64,000 nt of DNA from Embleya hyalina. Its GTDB lineage: Bacteria; Actinomycetota; Actinomycetes; Streptomycetales; Streptomycetaceae. Location: assembly GCF_003967355.1 (NCBI RefSeq), contig NZ_BIFH01000054.1, positions 31,784 to 95,783 of the forward strand. Direction: 5' to 3'. Under the pieces are notes generated by a model. The model saw only the letters and a list, made by a program, of their open reading frames with translations, was not told the origin of the DNA and made no database searches. Positions within the stretch are counted from its first letter, which is position 1, and each line of letters opens with the position of its first letter. Made by a program: the position numbers and the translations under genes. Shown piece after piece: positions 1-8,626 of the stretch.

Positions 1-2
1 CC

Positions 3-1553
3 GACGAAGCGGAACGGCTGGGCCCGGATGGGGAGTTCGAGCGTGTCCCGGCGGTCGAGCTGGAGATCGGCGACACCGTGCTCGTACGTTCCGGCGGGCG
101 CGTACCGGCGGACGGGACGATCGCCGAGGGCGCCGCCGAGTTCGACGAGTCGATGATCACCGGCGAGTCCCGTCCGGTGTCGCGCGGGACGCGGGACGCC
201 GTGGTCGCGGGCACGGTGGCGATGGACAGCGCGGTACGGGTCACCGTGACCGCGATCGGTGAGGGCACCCAACTGGCCGGGATCCGGCGCATGGTCGCCG
301 AGGCGCAACAATCCCGGTCCCGCGCCCAGGCGTTGGCCGATCGGGCGGCGGCACTGCTGTTCTACTACGCGGCGGGGGCGGCCGTACTGACCCTGCTCGC
401 CTGGTCGTTGCTCGGCGAGGGCGGAACGGCGATCGAGCGCACGGTCACCGTCCTGGTGATCGCCTGTCCGCACGCGCTCGGCCTGGCCATCCCGCTGGTG
501 ATCGCGATCTCCACCGAACTCTCGGCGCGGCAGGGCATCCTGATCAAGGACCGGATCGCGCTGGAGCGAATGCGCGACGTCGACGTGGTGCTGTTCGACA
601 AGACCGGCACCCTCACGCGTGGCGCGCCGGCGGTGACCGGCGTCGTCGCGGCGCCCGGATGGCACGAATCGAAGGTGCTGCCGCTCGCCGGCGCCGCCGA
701 ACGGGACAGCGAACATCCGCTCGCCCGGGCGATCGTACGGGCCGCCGAGGAATACGAACGGCCGAAAGCCGCGAGCGGGTTCCGGTCGATGACCGGGCGC
801 GGGGTCGAGGCGGACGTGGACGGGGTCCGGGTGCGGGTCGGCGGGCCGGCACTGCTGCGGGAGACGGGCGTTCGCGTGCCCGACGAGGTGACGGCGACCA
901 CCGACGAGTGGGTCGGGCGCGGCGCGGCGGTGTTGTACGTGTCGGCGGACGACGAGGTCGTCGGGGCGTTGGCCCTGGAGGACGAGATCAGGCCCGAATC
1001 CCTGGACGCGGTACGGGAGTTGCATGCGGCCGGGGTGCGGGTGGGGATGCTCACCGGGGACGCGCGCCAGGTGGCCGCGTGGGTGGGCCGGGATCTCGCG
1101 GTGGACGAGGTCTTCGCCGAGGTGCTGCCCGGCGACAAGGACGCCAAGGTGGCCGAACTCCAGTCCCGGGGCCTGCGGGTGGCCATGGTCGGCGACGGTG
1201 TCAACGACGCCCCGGCGCTGGCCCGGGCCGACGTCGGCATCGCGATCGGTGCGGGCACCGACGTCGCGGTGCGGTCGGCGGGCGTGGTGCTGGCCTCCGA
1301 CGACCCCCGCGCGGTGCTCGGCGTACGCCGATTGTCCACCGCCGTCTACCGCAAGATGCGGCAGAACCTGGTCTGGGCGGCCGGCTACAACATCGTCACC
1401 GTCCCGCTCGCCGCCGGCGTGCTGGCCCGGGCGGGCGTGGTGCTGCCGATGGAGGTCGGGGCAATCCTGATGAGTCTGTCCACGGTCGTGGTCGCCCTCA
1501 ACGCCCAGTTGTTGCGCCGGTTGGATCTGCGCCCGGAGGCGTTGGAGGAGTGA
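3..1553 (+). CDS. Heavy-metal P1B-type ATPase, copper family (5' end outside window)
   Basis: This is the C-terminal 516 residues of a metal-translocating P-type ATPase, an inner-membrane pump that uses ATP to export a transition metal. The frame is open to the window edge, so the start lies upstream. In fragment numbering I see the actuator TGES motif near residue 53, a CPH metal-site motif near 155, the phosphorylated DKTGT near 199, an HP nucleotide-binding motif (SEHPLA) and the hinge GDGVNDAP near 397. Hydrophobic segments flank CPH, and two more lie near the C terminus. CPH rather than CPC is typical of the CopB/P1B-3 group, which handles copper or silver, so copper is the likely substrate by family. 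The N-terminal metal-binding part cannot be judged. Confidence 0.93.
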   Translation, partial: DEAERLGPDGEFERVPAVELEIGDTVLVRSGGRVPADGTIAEGAAEFDESMITGESRPVSRGTRDAVVAGTVAMDSAVRVTVTAIGEGTQLAGIRRMVAEAQQSRSRAQALADRAAALLFYYAAGAAVLTLLAWSLLGEGGTAIERTVTVLVIACPHALGLAIPLVIAISTELSARQGILIKDRIALERMRDVDVVLFDKTGTLTRGAPAVTGVVAAPGWHESKVLPLAGAAERDSEHPLARAIVRAAEEYERPKAASGFRSMTGRGVEADVDGVRVRVGGPALLRETGVRVPDEVTATTDEWVGRGAAVLYVSADDEVVGALALEDEIRPESLDAVRELHAAGVRVGMLTGDARQVAAWVGRDLAVDEVFAEVLPGDKDAKVAELQSRGLRVAMVGDGVNDAPALARADVGIAIGAGTDVAVRSAGVVLASDDPRAVLGVRRLSTAVYRKMRQNLVWAAGYNIVTVPLAAGVLARAGVVLPMEVGAILMSLSTVVVALNAQLLRRLDLRPEALEE

Positions 1554-1624
1554 GTCCACGGCCCGTGGGGCGTGGCCGTTCCGGTCGGAGGATCGGCTCG
1601 GGATCACGACGCTAGGCTTTTGGC

Positions 1625-2635
1625 GTGATCGGCGATGGCGATGGCGGCGGCGACGCGGCGCAGTGGCGGGCGACGCGGGCGTGGGTCGAGCGGGTGTTGC
1701 CGGCCGGCGAGCGGGTCGTGGCGGCCGAGCGGTTGATCGGTGGGTGGTCGTCGGTGATGCGGCGGCTGCGGGTGGTCGGCGACGACGGGGAACGGGCCCT
1801 GGTACTGCGGTCGTTCGTGAAACCGTTCTATCTCCCGCACGCCGAGCAGCTGTTGGCTCGGGAGGCGGCGATCCTCGCGCTGCTCGCCGACGGCGACACC
1901 GGGGTGGACGTCCCGGCGGCACGCCTGTTGGCGGTGGACGCGCGCGGCGCGTACTGCGACCATCCGTCCCTGCTGATGTCGCTGCTCCCGGGCGGGATTC
2001 GGCTGGGCGAGGACGGCGTGGCGGTGCGGATCGGGCTGCTCGCCCGGCAGTTGGTGGCCATCCACGCGATGCCGGTCACCGAGGACACCCGGCCCCGGGA
2101 CTATCAGGCCTGGACCGCGCCGGAGCGGGTGGGCGTGCCGGCCCCGACCGGCCGGGCCGAGGTCTGGCGTCGGGCGGTGGAGCTGATCCGGCGGGAACCG
2201 CCCGCGTACCGGGGATGTTTCCTGCACCGCGACTTCCATCCGGGCAATGTGCTGTTCGTCGGGCACGGCGCCGACGTGCGGATCTCCGGCGTGGTCGACT
2301 GGGTCGAGACCTCATGGGGACCGGCCGATCTGGACGTGGCGCACTGCTCGACCGCGCTGGCCCTGCTGCACGGGCCCGCCGTCGGGATGTCCTTCCCCAC
2401 CGCCTACGTCGCGGCCGGCGGTCGGCTCGCCGACGATCCGGCGGACCACCTGTACTGGCGGCTGCTCGACGCGCTCGCGTTCGCCCCGGACGCGGAGAAG
2501 GTGGCGGTGCCGTGGCGGGAGGCGGGTCGGGCGGACCTGACATCCGACCTGTCGGGTGCCCGGCTGGAGGAGTATCTCGCCCTGCTGCTCGAACGGTTCG
2601 ACCACCGGCTCCGGCCGGAGCGAACGATTCCGTAG
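1625..2635 (+). CDS. Aminoglycoside phosphotransferase (APH)-family kinase
   Basis: A 336-residue protein with the APH/choline-kinase fold. The catalytic loop HRDFHPGN lies near residue 201 and the metal-binding DWVE (DFG-equivalent) about 25 residues later, followed by a stretch resembling the usual ADLDVAH helix. These motifs support ATP-dependent phosphorylation of a small hydroxylated substrate. The family also contains kinases of sugars, choline and macrolides, so antibiotic resistance should not be assumed. The start is the GTG at 1625, which leaves about 70 bases after the ATPase gene; no strong ribosome site is evident. Substrate unknown. Confidence 0.85.
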   Translation: MIGDGDGGGDAAQWRATRAWVERVLPAGERVVAAERLIGGWSSVMRRLRVVGDDGERALVLRSFVKPFYLPHAEQLLAREAAILALLADGDTGVDVPAARLLAVDARGAYCDHPSLLMSLLPGGIRLGEDGVAVRIGLLARQLVAIHAMPVTEDTRPRDYQAWTAPERVGVPAPTGRAEVWRRAVELIRREPPAYRGCFLHRDFHPGNVLFVGHGADVRISGVVDWVETSWGPADLDVAHCSTALALLHGPAVGMSFPTAYVAAGGRLADDPADHLYWRLLDALAFAPDAEKVAVPWREAGRADLTSDLSGARLEEYLALLLERFDHRLRPERTIP

Positions 2636-2698
2636 GCCGTACCATCCGTCTGTCGCCATGGAGTCGGCGCGGGTCGCCGGGGCTTTTCGGGGGAGTGG

Positions 2699-3394
2699 AT
2701 GAGGTCTGCGGTCGGTGTCGCGCGAGGAGCCGTGTTCGGGATACGGGGACGGCACGGTTCGGTGGCGCTGCGCAAGCCGCCGGACGACGCCTGGCGGGGC
2801 CCGGCGCTGGGGACGCGGCGGGATCCCGGTCGGCACGACACCTTCGAGGACCTGCTGTACATCGACGACACCCGGCCGGACGGGGGCCGGCGGCACAAGG
2901 ACTGGCGGCACCTGACGTTGTGGGCCGACCCCGGGCGCGAGTCGGCCGCGATCACGGTCGAGACCGAGTCGGCCGACGACACCGGGGCCGTCTACCGCAT
3001 CCTCGGCCCGGCGGGCGAGCCGTTGGGGCGGGTCGGCCGACGCCGCGGGAGCGTGCTGCCCCCGCGGCGGACCTCGTGGCATGTCGAACTGCCGGACGGG
3101 GGAGCGCTGTACGCGGTCAAGGGCGAGGTCGTCGGCTGGTGCTGGTGGTGGTTGTTCTCACCGGTGTGGGCGGTGATGGCGGCGGCCATCCTGTTCGGCG
3201 GCGAGTTTCCCCGGATGCCGATCAAGACCCGGTGGACGCGCGGCGGAGCGGATGTGTTCCGTTTCTTCGACGACGACTTCGAGAACCGGTACCGGGTCGA
3301 GGTCGACTGGCCGGACGTACGGGTCCTGTACGGCCTGGCCGCGCTGCATCACGCCCACCCGACTCCGCTGAACTCGCACACCCGGGGCGATTGA
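2699..3394 (+). CDS. Hypothetical protein with one membrane segment
   Basis: A 231-residue protein that I do not recognise. The N-terminal two thirds is polar and rich in Asp, Gly and Arg. A single strongly hydrophobic stretch, rich in Trp, lies around residues 146-168, followed by a C-terminal domain with charged and aromatic residues. A membrane-anchored protein is likely, topology unclear. Start ATG at 2699 follows a GGGGGAG-like site. It converges on the oxidoreductase gene with only 13 bases between stops. Codon use matches its neighbours, so it is very likely a real gene; function unknown. Confidence 0.7.
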   Translation: MRSAVGVARGAVFGIRGRHGSVALRKPPDDAWRGPALGTRRDPGRHDTFEDLLYIDDTRPDGGRRHKDWRHLTLWADPGRESAAITVETESADDTGAVYRILGPAGEPLGRVGRRRGSVLPPRRTSWHVELPDGGALYAVKGEVVGWCWWWLFSPVWAVMAAAILFGGEFPRMPIKTRWTRGGADVFRFFDDDFENRYRVEVDWPDVRVLYGLAALHHAHPTPLNSHTRGD

Positions 3395-3407
3395 GCCGCG
3401 GGCGTAC

Positions 3408-4499
3408 TCAGCCGCAGGCCACCCACGCGCCGCCCCGCGCGGCGGAGGCGCGGATCGCGTCGAGGACACGTTGGCCGGCCACGCCGTCGGCGAAGTCGGC
3501 GGGACGCGGGTGGTCGGGGATCGGGTCGCCGGCGATCAGCGCGGCGAAGGTGGCGGCCAGGCGGGCGTAGGGCGCGCGGTCGATGCCCATCGAGTGCAGC
3601 AGGTCGTACGCGGTGTGTATCAGGTCGGACGGCGGCGCGATCGGGTCCGGGTTGGCCAGGTCCTCGGGGATGTCCACCCGGCGGTCGCCGGCCGCGTCGC
3701 CGAGCCACACGTCGTCGAACTCGACCCAGGCCGTGCCGTGCGTGCCCGCCACGCGCGTGGTCATCAGCGGCGGACCGTAGACCCCGGCCGAACTCTGCAG
3801 CGAGCCCTCCACCCCGGTCACCGTGCGAAAGCGCACGTTGAAGGTGTCCTCCGCACTCTGCCCCGGCCGATCCGCGACCAGCGGCAGGCCGGCGCTGACT
3901 CCCTCGAACTCGCCCAGCGTGTGCCGGATCTGGTCGATCCAGTGTGAGGCGTGCGCGCCGAGCCAGCCGCCGCCGTCCTCGGCCCGGCCCCACCACGCGG
4001 GCACCTCGGCCGCCGGTCCGGTCAGTACCGGAATGTGCAACAGCCAGGTGCCGAGCCGGGGTTCGCCGATCGCGCCGGCGGCGATCAGCCGGGCGAGCAG
4101 CGCCTGGGCGGACTGCCAGCGGAACTCGGTGCCCAACAGGTGCACCACGCCCGCCTGTTCGGCGGCGGCCAGCATCCGGGCCGCCTCGGCCGCGTCGCTC
4201 GCGAACGGCTTCTCGCAGACCACGTGCTTGCCGGCCGCGATCGCGGCGAGCACGATCTCGGCGTGGGTGTGCGGGGGCGTGGCCACGCTCACCGCGTCCA
4301 CGCCGTCGAGGGCGAGCGCCGCGTCGAGGTCGGTGAGGGCGTGCGGGACGCCGAAGCGTTCGGCGCGCTCGGCGGTGCGGGCGGGGTCCCGGCCGACGAG
4401 GGCGCGTACCTCGAAGCCCGCGTCCCGGAAGGCCGGCAGGTGGGTGAGGCACCCGAATCCGGTCCCGACGATCGCCACACCCAGCTTTTCCCGCGTCAT
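3408..4499 (-). CDS. Gfo/Idh/MocA-family NAD(P)-dependent oxidoreductase
   Basis: A 363-residue protein of normal family length. The N-terminal Rossmann motif [13 protein letters not shown] begins near residue 11, and the conserved EKPFASD segment, whose lysine is the usual catalytic residue, lies near 96. The C-terminal alpha/beta domain follows. Such enzymes oxidise or reduce sugars, inositols or related substrates with NAD(P). The ATG at 4499 is preceded by GGAG at suitable distance. No sugar-transport or inositol genes lie nearby, so the substrate cannot be inferred. Confidence 0.9.
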   Translation of the reverse strand: MTREKLGVAIVGTGFGCLTHLPAFRDAGFEVRALVGRDPARTAERAERFGVPHALTDLDAALALDGVDAVSVATPPHTHAEIVLAAIAAGKHVVCEKPFASDAAEAARMLAAAEQAGVVHLLGTEFRWQSAQALLARLIAAGAIGEPRLGTWLLHIPVLTGPAAEVPAWWGRAEDGGGWLGAHASHWIDQIRHTLGEFEGVSAGLPLVADRPGQSAEDTFNVRFRTVTGVEGSLQSSAGVYGPPLMTTRVAGTHGTAWVEFDDVWLGDAAGDRRVDIPEDLANPDPIAPPSDLIHTAYDLLHSMGIDRAPYARLAATFAALIAGDPIPDHPRPADFADGVAGQRVLDAIRASAARGGAWVACG

Positions 4500-4645
4500 G
4501 ACGTCGCTCTCCTTGTTCTGGGCCGACGGGCCGACATGCCGACGGGCCGTGGGTCGGGCCGAAACGGGGGCCTACGGTAAGGGAAGCTGTCCAACTTCGC
4601 CATCGTGGTGCCGTGTGACGAAGCGCATCCGGCGGGTGGGGGTGA

Positions 4646-5110
4646 TCAGCCGGGTCGGTACGCCGACACGTCCTCGGTGGTCAGGCGTACCCGGGTCGGC
4701 CGGTCGTCGGTCGACCCGGCGGCGGGCGGGCTCAGCGACAACCCGAGCCGCTCGCGCTCCGCCGCCCCGGGCAGCGCGGCCTCGATCTCGTCGGCCGGAT
4801 ACCCGAACAGGTCCGCGTCCCGCCACACCACCGGGTCCGTCGTCGTGCCCGGCAGCCGCTCGAAGGCGATCGTGCGGCAGCCGTGTTCGGAGCCGGTCAC
4901 GTCCACGCGCAGGGGGCCCAGGGAGCCGCCGAAGCTCCAGAAGCTCCGGTGTCCGTCGTCGTGGTGGCGGGTGCCGGCGCAGGACCAATAGGCGCGTACG
5001 TCCAGGACCGTGGACAACGTCCACTGGGCCCGCTGCTCGCTCGTCCCGAACCGCAACACGCCGGCGCCGCGCGGCAACACCACGCCCACGCCCGGCAGTA
5101 GTTCGAACAC
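4646..5110 (-). CDS. Conserved hypothetical protein, about 154 aa
   Basis: The reading frame stays open far upstream on this strand, but only the last 154 residues look like protein: they carry a balanced composition with hydrophobic strands, while the upstream part is Arg/Pro-rich shadow of the genes on the other strand. I therefore start it at the GTG at 5110. The protein is acidic and soluble, with no signal peptide or membrane span, and several Trp/Phe residues in the middle. It is divergent from the thioesterase gene with about 90 bases between. Family not recognised. Confidence 0.6.
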   Translation of the reverse strand: MFELLPGVGVVLPRGAGVLRFGTSEQRAQWTLSTVLDVRAYWSCAGTRHHDDGHRSFWSFGGSLGPLRVDVTGSEHGCRTIAFERLPGTTTDPVVWRDADLFGYPADEIEAALPGAAERERLGLSLSPPAAGSTDDRPTRVRLTTEDVSAYRPG

Positions 5111-5203
5111 GTCCCGATTGTGCCCCAGGGCGCACGTCGGCGGGCGGGCCGACTCTGATATCGATGGTCGGGCATCCGGCTCCGAACGAACGGTGGTAGC
5201 GCC

Positions 5204-5656
5204 ATGACCGACACCCCCGACGGCCCCTCGACCGGCCCCCTCGGGCTCGACTTCGCCGAGACGGTGCTCGCGGCCCAGCCCTTCAGCCGGCTCGTCGGCG
5301 CCCGGGTGACCGTGTTCGGCGCCGGGCGGGCCACCCTCGAGGTGGACGTGCGGGACGAACTCCGGCAGCAGAACGGCTACTTGCACGGCGGCGTGCTGGC
5401 GTATGCGGCGGACAACTCGATCACGTTCGCCGCGGGCAGCACGCTGGGCGCGGCGGTGCTGACCGGCAGCGTCCAGGTCCAGTACCTGCGGCCGGCGCAG
5501 GGGGTGTCGCTGCGGGCGGAGGCACACGTCGTGCACGCCGGGCGGCGGCAGGCGGTGTGCGATTGCACGCTGATCATGTGTGCGGAGGACGGTACCGAGA
5601 CGGTTTGTGCGATCGGTCGCGGCACGGTGCTCGTGGTGAACGGCGGGTCGGCCTGA
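5204..5656 (+). CDS. PaaI-family hotdog thioesterase
   Basis: A 150-residue single hotdog-domain protein. The segment with NGYLHGGVLAYAAD around residues 60-75 is the signature of the PaaI/YbgC-like acyl-CoA thioesterases; the residues after HGG normally bind the CoA thioester. The expected reaction is hydrolysis of an aryl- or acyl-CoA to the free acid and CoA. It precedes an aryl-CoA ligase and a PaaX-type regulator on the same strand, which suggests a role in clearing dead-end aromatic CoA esters in that pathway. Confidence 0.86.
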   Translation: MTDTPDGPSTGPLGLDFAETVLAAQPFSRLVGARVTVFGAGRATLEVDVRDELRQQNGYLHGGVLAYAADNSITFAAGSTLGAAVLTGSVQVQYLRPAQGVSLRAEAHVVHAGRRQAVCDCTLIMCAEDGTETVCAIGRGTVLVVNGGSA

Positions 5657-5775
5657 GGGTGGGGCGGGTGGCCGCGTGGTCGGGCGGTCGGGTGGTGTGC
5701 CGAGTCGGCCTCGGGGCGTCGAGGGCGGGTGTGCCGAGGGGATGCCATCCCGTGTGGGTGTCGCGTACCGTTGAC

Positions 5776-5794
5776 TGTCGTCACGATGACAACA
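5776..5794 (+). promoter_or_regulatory. Inverted repeat in front of the CoA-ligase gene, candidate operator
   Basis: TGTCGTCA and TGACAACA form an inverted repeat with a 3-base spacer and one mismatch. It overlaps a TTGACT hexamer at 5771-5776 that could be a -35 element, and lies 16 bases before the ligase ATG. A repressor binding here would block transcription of the ligase. The PaaX-type regulator encoded downstream is the obvious candidate, but that is inference. Confidence 0.4.
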
Positions 5795-5809
5795 GGATGA
5801 GGTGCCCTC

Positions 5810-7462
5810 ATGCAGCTCCGTCCCTCCGCGCACGTCGACACGTTCTCCCGGGACCGGCTGCCGCCCGTCGAGCAGTGGCCCGAACTGGTCTTCGACGTGC
5901 CGGAGGTGCGCTATCCCGACCGGCTCAACTGCGCCGTGGCCCTGCTCGACGACACCATCGCCCGACACGGGGCCGAGCGGCGGTGCCTGGTCACCGTGAC
6001 GGAGAGCTGGACGTACGGCGACCTGCTCACCCGCGCGAACCAGATCGCCCATGTCCTGACCGAGGACCTGGGTGTGCTGCCCGGTCACCGGATCCTCCTG
6101 CGTGGCCCCAACAACCCCTGGCTGGTCGCGAGTTGGTTCGGCGCGTTGAAGGCCGGCGCGGTCGTGGTGACCACCATGCCGCTGCTGCGCGCGCACGAAC
6201 TCGACACCATCCACCGGATCGCCCGACCCGTCGTCGCCCTGTGCGACCACCGCTTCACCGCCGAACTGGAGGCCGCCGACACCCCCGGACTGCGTGTGGT
6301 CGACTACGGCGGGGCGGGCGAGGGCACGTTGGCCGCCCGCTGCGCCGCGAAGAGCACCGTGTTCGAGGCGGTCGACACCGCGTGCGACGACGTGGCGCTG
6401 ATCGCGTTCACGTCCGGGACGACCGGGCGGCCCAAGGCGACGATGCACTTCCATCGGGACGTACTGGCGATCGCCGACACGTTCTCCGCGTACGTGCTGC
6501 GGCCCGAGCCGACCGACCTGTTCACCGGGACGCCGCCGCTCGGCTTCACCTTCGGGCTCGGTGGGCTGGTGGTGTTCCCCCTGCGGGTGGGCGCGGCCAC
6601 GCTGCTCCTGGAGCGGGCGACGCCGGAGGAACTGGCGGCCGTGGTGGCCGAGCGGCGGGTCACCGTGTTGTTCACCGCGCCCACCGCGTATCGGGCCATC
6701 CTCGGCGCGGGGCTCGTCGACCTGCTCGCGGGCGTGCGGCGGTGCGTGTCGGCGGGGGAGGCGTTGCCGGTCGGGGTCTGGCGGGCGTACCACGACGCGA
6801 TCGGGACGCGGATCATCGACGGGATCGGCGCCACCGAACTGCTGCACGTGTTCGTCTCGGCCGCGGACGATGCGATCCGGCCCGGGGCGACCGGGCTGCC
6901 GGTACCGGGTTTTCGGGCCGTGGTGCTCGGGCCGGACGGCTCGCCGGTGCCGGACGGGACGCCGGGGCGGCTGGCGGTGAAGGGGCCGACCGGGTGTCGC
7001 TATCTCGATGACGTTCGGCAGGCCGACTATGTGTGCGATGGGTGGAACATCACCGGTGATACGTATGTGCGGGATGGAGACGGCTACTTCTGGTACCAGG
7101 CGCGTAGTGACGACATGATCGTGTCGTCCGGGTACAACATCGCCGGTCCCGAGGTCGAGGCGGTGCTCGGTACGCATCCGGACGTCGCGGAGTGCGGGGT
7201 GGTCGGGGCGCCGGATGTGCGGCGGGGGCTGGTGGTCAAGGCGTATGTGGTGCTGCACCCCGGGGTGAGTCCGGACGAGGCGACGGCGCGGGCGTTGCAG
7301 GGGTTCGTGAAGCGGACGATGGCGCCGTACAAGTACCCGCGTCTGGTCGAGTTCGTGGACGAGTTGCCGCGTACGAACACCGGCAAGCTGCGGCGTGCGG
7401 AGTTGCGGCGGCGCGCGGCCGAGGGCACGCCGGTCGCCGGGGCGGGGCCGGCGCCCGGATAG
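5810..7462 (+). CDS. Benzoate/2-aminobenzoate-type CoA ligase (AMP-forming)
   Basis: A 550-residue member of the ANL (acyl-adenylate-forming) superfamily. Core motifs are visible: the P-loop TSGTTGRPKATM near residue 203, GIGATELLHVF in the middle, the hinge region YQARSDDMIVSSGYNI (residues about 425-440), and a C-terminal PRTNTGKLRR segment carrying the catalytic lysine. The arrangement and the GIGATELLHVF motif resemble benzoate-CoA and 2-aminobenzoate-CoA ligases. The reaction would be aromatic acid + ATP + CoA to aryl-CoA + AMP + PPi. Ring oxygenases or reductases are not in the window, so the pathway is incomplete here. Confidence 0.88.
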   Translation: MQLRPSAHVDTFSRDRLPPVEQWPELVFDVPEVRYPDRLNCAVALLDDTIARHGAERRCLVTVTESWTYGDLLTRANQIAHVLTEDLGVLPGHRILLRGPNNPWLVASWFGALKAGAVVVTTMPLLRAHELDTIHRIARPVVALCDHRFTAELEAADTPGLRVVDYGGAGEGTLAARCAAKSTVFEAVDTACDDVALIAFTSGTTGRPKATMHFHRDVLAIADTFSAYVLRPEPTDLFTGTPPLGFTFGLGGLVVFPLRVGAATLLLERATPEELAAVVAERRVTVLFTAPTAYRAILGAGLVDLLAGVRRCVSAGEALPVGVWRAYHDAIGTRIIDGIGATELLHVFVSAADDAIRPGATGLPVPGFRAVVLGPDGSPVPDGTPGRLAVKGPTGCRYLDDVRQADYVCDGWNITGDTYVRDGDGYFWYQARSDDMIVSSGYNIAGPEVEAVLGTHPDVAECGVVGAPDVRRGLVVKAYVVLHPGVSPDEATARALQGFVKRTMAPYKYPRLVEFVDELPRTNTGKLRRAELRRRAAEGTPVAGAGPAPG

Positions 7463-7499
7463 GATCACCGCCGAACCAGACTCCGCGAGGAAGGCGACC

Positions 7500-8309
7500 A
7501 TGGCGGAGACCTCGGCCCGGCCCAGCTCCCTGATCAACACCGTGTACGGCGCGTTCGTGCGCGGGCTCGGCGGGTGGATCTCGATCGCCGACCTGATCGT
7601 GCTGATGGGCGAACTCGGCGTGGACGCACCGGCGGTGCGGTCGGCGATCTCGCGGCTGAAGAAGCGCGGCACGCTCATCCAGGAGCGGCGGGAGGGGACC
7701 GGCTATCGGCTGAGTCCGGCGATGGAGTCGATCTTCGACGAGGGCGATCGGCGGATCTTCGGCAATCTGGAGCCGGCGCGGCTCTCGGACGGGTGGGTGC
7801 TGGCGATCTTCTCGGTGCCGGAGTCGGAGCGGGCCCATCGGCACCAGTTGCGGTCGCGGTTGACGTGGCTGGGGTTCGGCAATGTGTCGCCAGGGGTGTG
7901 GATCGCGCCGGCGCGCTTGTTGGAGGACGCCCGGCGGACGCTGGAGCGGGTCGAACTGGCGGACTACGTACACCTGTTCACGGGGGATGCGGCCAGTGCG
8001 GTGCGGCTCGGCGAGGCCGTCGGGGAGTGGTGGGACTTCGAGGCGATCGAGGAGCAGTACGCGCTGTTCACGGACGCGTATGGGCCGGTCGCGGCGGAGC
8101 TCGGGGGGCGGGCGGTGATTTCGCCGGGGGAGGCGTTTCGGGCGTATGTGCCGATGCTCACCCAGTGGCGGCGGTTGCCGTATCTCGATCCGGGGTTGCC
8201 GGCCGAGTTGTTGCCGGCGGACTGGAACGCGGTGGGGGCGCGGAAGGTGTTCCTGGCCCTGCACTCGCTCCTGGCGGAGGGGGCGGGGATTCACGTACGC
8301 GACGTATAG
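7500..8309 (+). CDS. PaaX-family transcriptional regulator
   Basis: A 269-residue PaaX-like protein. Residues 10-75 form a winged helix (SAISRLKKRGTLIQ in the recognition region), followed by the central PaaX domain with WVLAIFSVPES and WLGFGNVSPGVWIAP, and the C-terminal domain. Family members repress aromatic-acid catabolism and are released by the aryl-CoA product. I chose the ATG at 7500, after GCGAGGAAGG; upstream in-frame codons belong to the end of the ligase gene. The order thioesterase, ligase, regulator suggests it controls this module. Confidence 0.9.
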   Translation: MAETSARPSSLINTVYGAFVRGLGGWISIADLIVLMGELGVDAPAVRSAISRLKKRGTLIQERREGTGYRLSPAMESIFDEGDRRIFGNLEPARLSDGWVLAIFSVPESERAHRHQLRSRLTWLGFGNVSPGVWIAPARLLEDARRTLERVELADYVHLFTGDAASAVRLGEAVGEWWDFEAIEEQYALFTDAYGPVAAELGGRAVISPGEAFRAYVPMLTQWRRLPYLDPGLPAELLPADWNAVGARKVFLALHSLLAEGAGIHVRDV

Positions 8310-8314
8310 CGCTT

Positions 8315-8626
8315 GGCCTCAGGCGCCGGCCGGGCTGTTCGGCCTCAGGCGCCGGCCGGGCTGTTCGGCCTCAGGCGCCGGCCGGGCTGTTCGGCCTCAG
8401 GCGCCGGCCGGGCTGTTCGGCCTCAGGCGCCGGCCGGGCTGTTCGGCCTCAGGCGCCGGCCGGGCTGTTCGGCCTCAGGCGCCGGCCGGGCTGTTCGGCC
8501 TCAAGCGCCGGCCGGGCTGTTCGGCCTCAAGCGCCGGCCGGGCTGTTCGGCCTCAAGCGCCGGCCGGGCTGTTCGGCCTCAAGCGCCGGCCGGGCTGTTC
8601 GGCCTCAAGCGCCGGCCGGGCTGAGT
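8315..8626. repeat. 12-copy tandem array of a 26-bp unit
   Basis: Twelve contiguous 26-bp units begin GGCCTCARGCGCCGGCC and continue GGGCTGTTC. Units 1-7 read CAGGCG and units 8-12 read CAAGCG; the last unit diverges after GGGCTG. No spacers differ between copies, so this is not CRISPR. The unit holds GCCGGC and CCGGCCGG palindromes and sits exactly between two convergent genes (PaaX regulator and an esterase), starting 6 bases after one stop. The core resembles a short intergenic motif common in streptomycete genomes. The same core recurs in the array at 59.8 kb. It could act as a bidirectional terminator. Confidence 0.95.

Noticed and set aside
365..1339. Long minus-strand open frame opposite the P-type ATPase
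   Set aside because: Ser/Thr/Arg/Pro-rich, no ribosome site and no domain; an antisense shadow of GC-biased codons.
5111..7678. Upstream part of the 1010-codon minus-strand frame ending at 4646
   Set aside because: It lies opposite the thioesterase and CoA-ligase genes and is Arg/Pro/His-rich; only the last 154 codons look like protein.
8315..8626. CRISPR array
   Set aside because: The units are contiguous with no unique spacers, and no cas gene is present.
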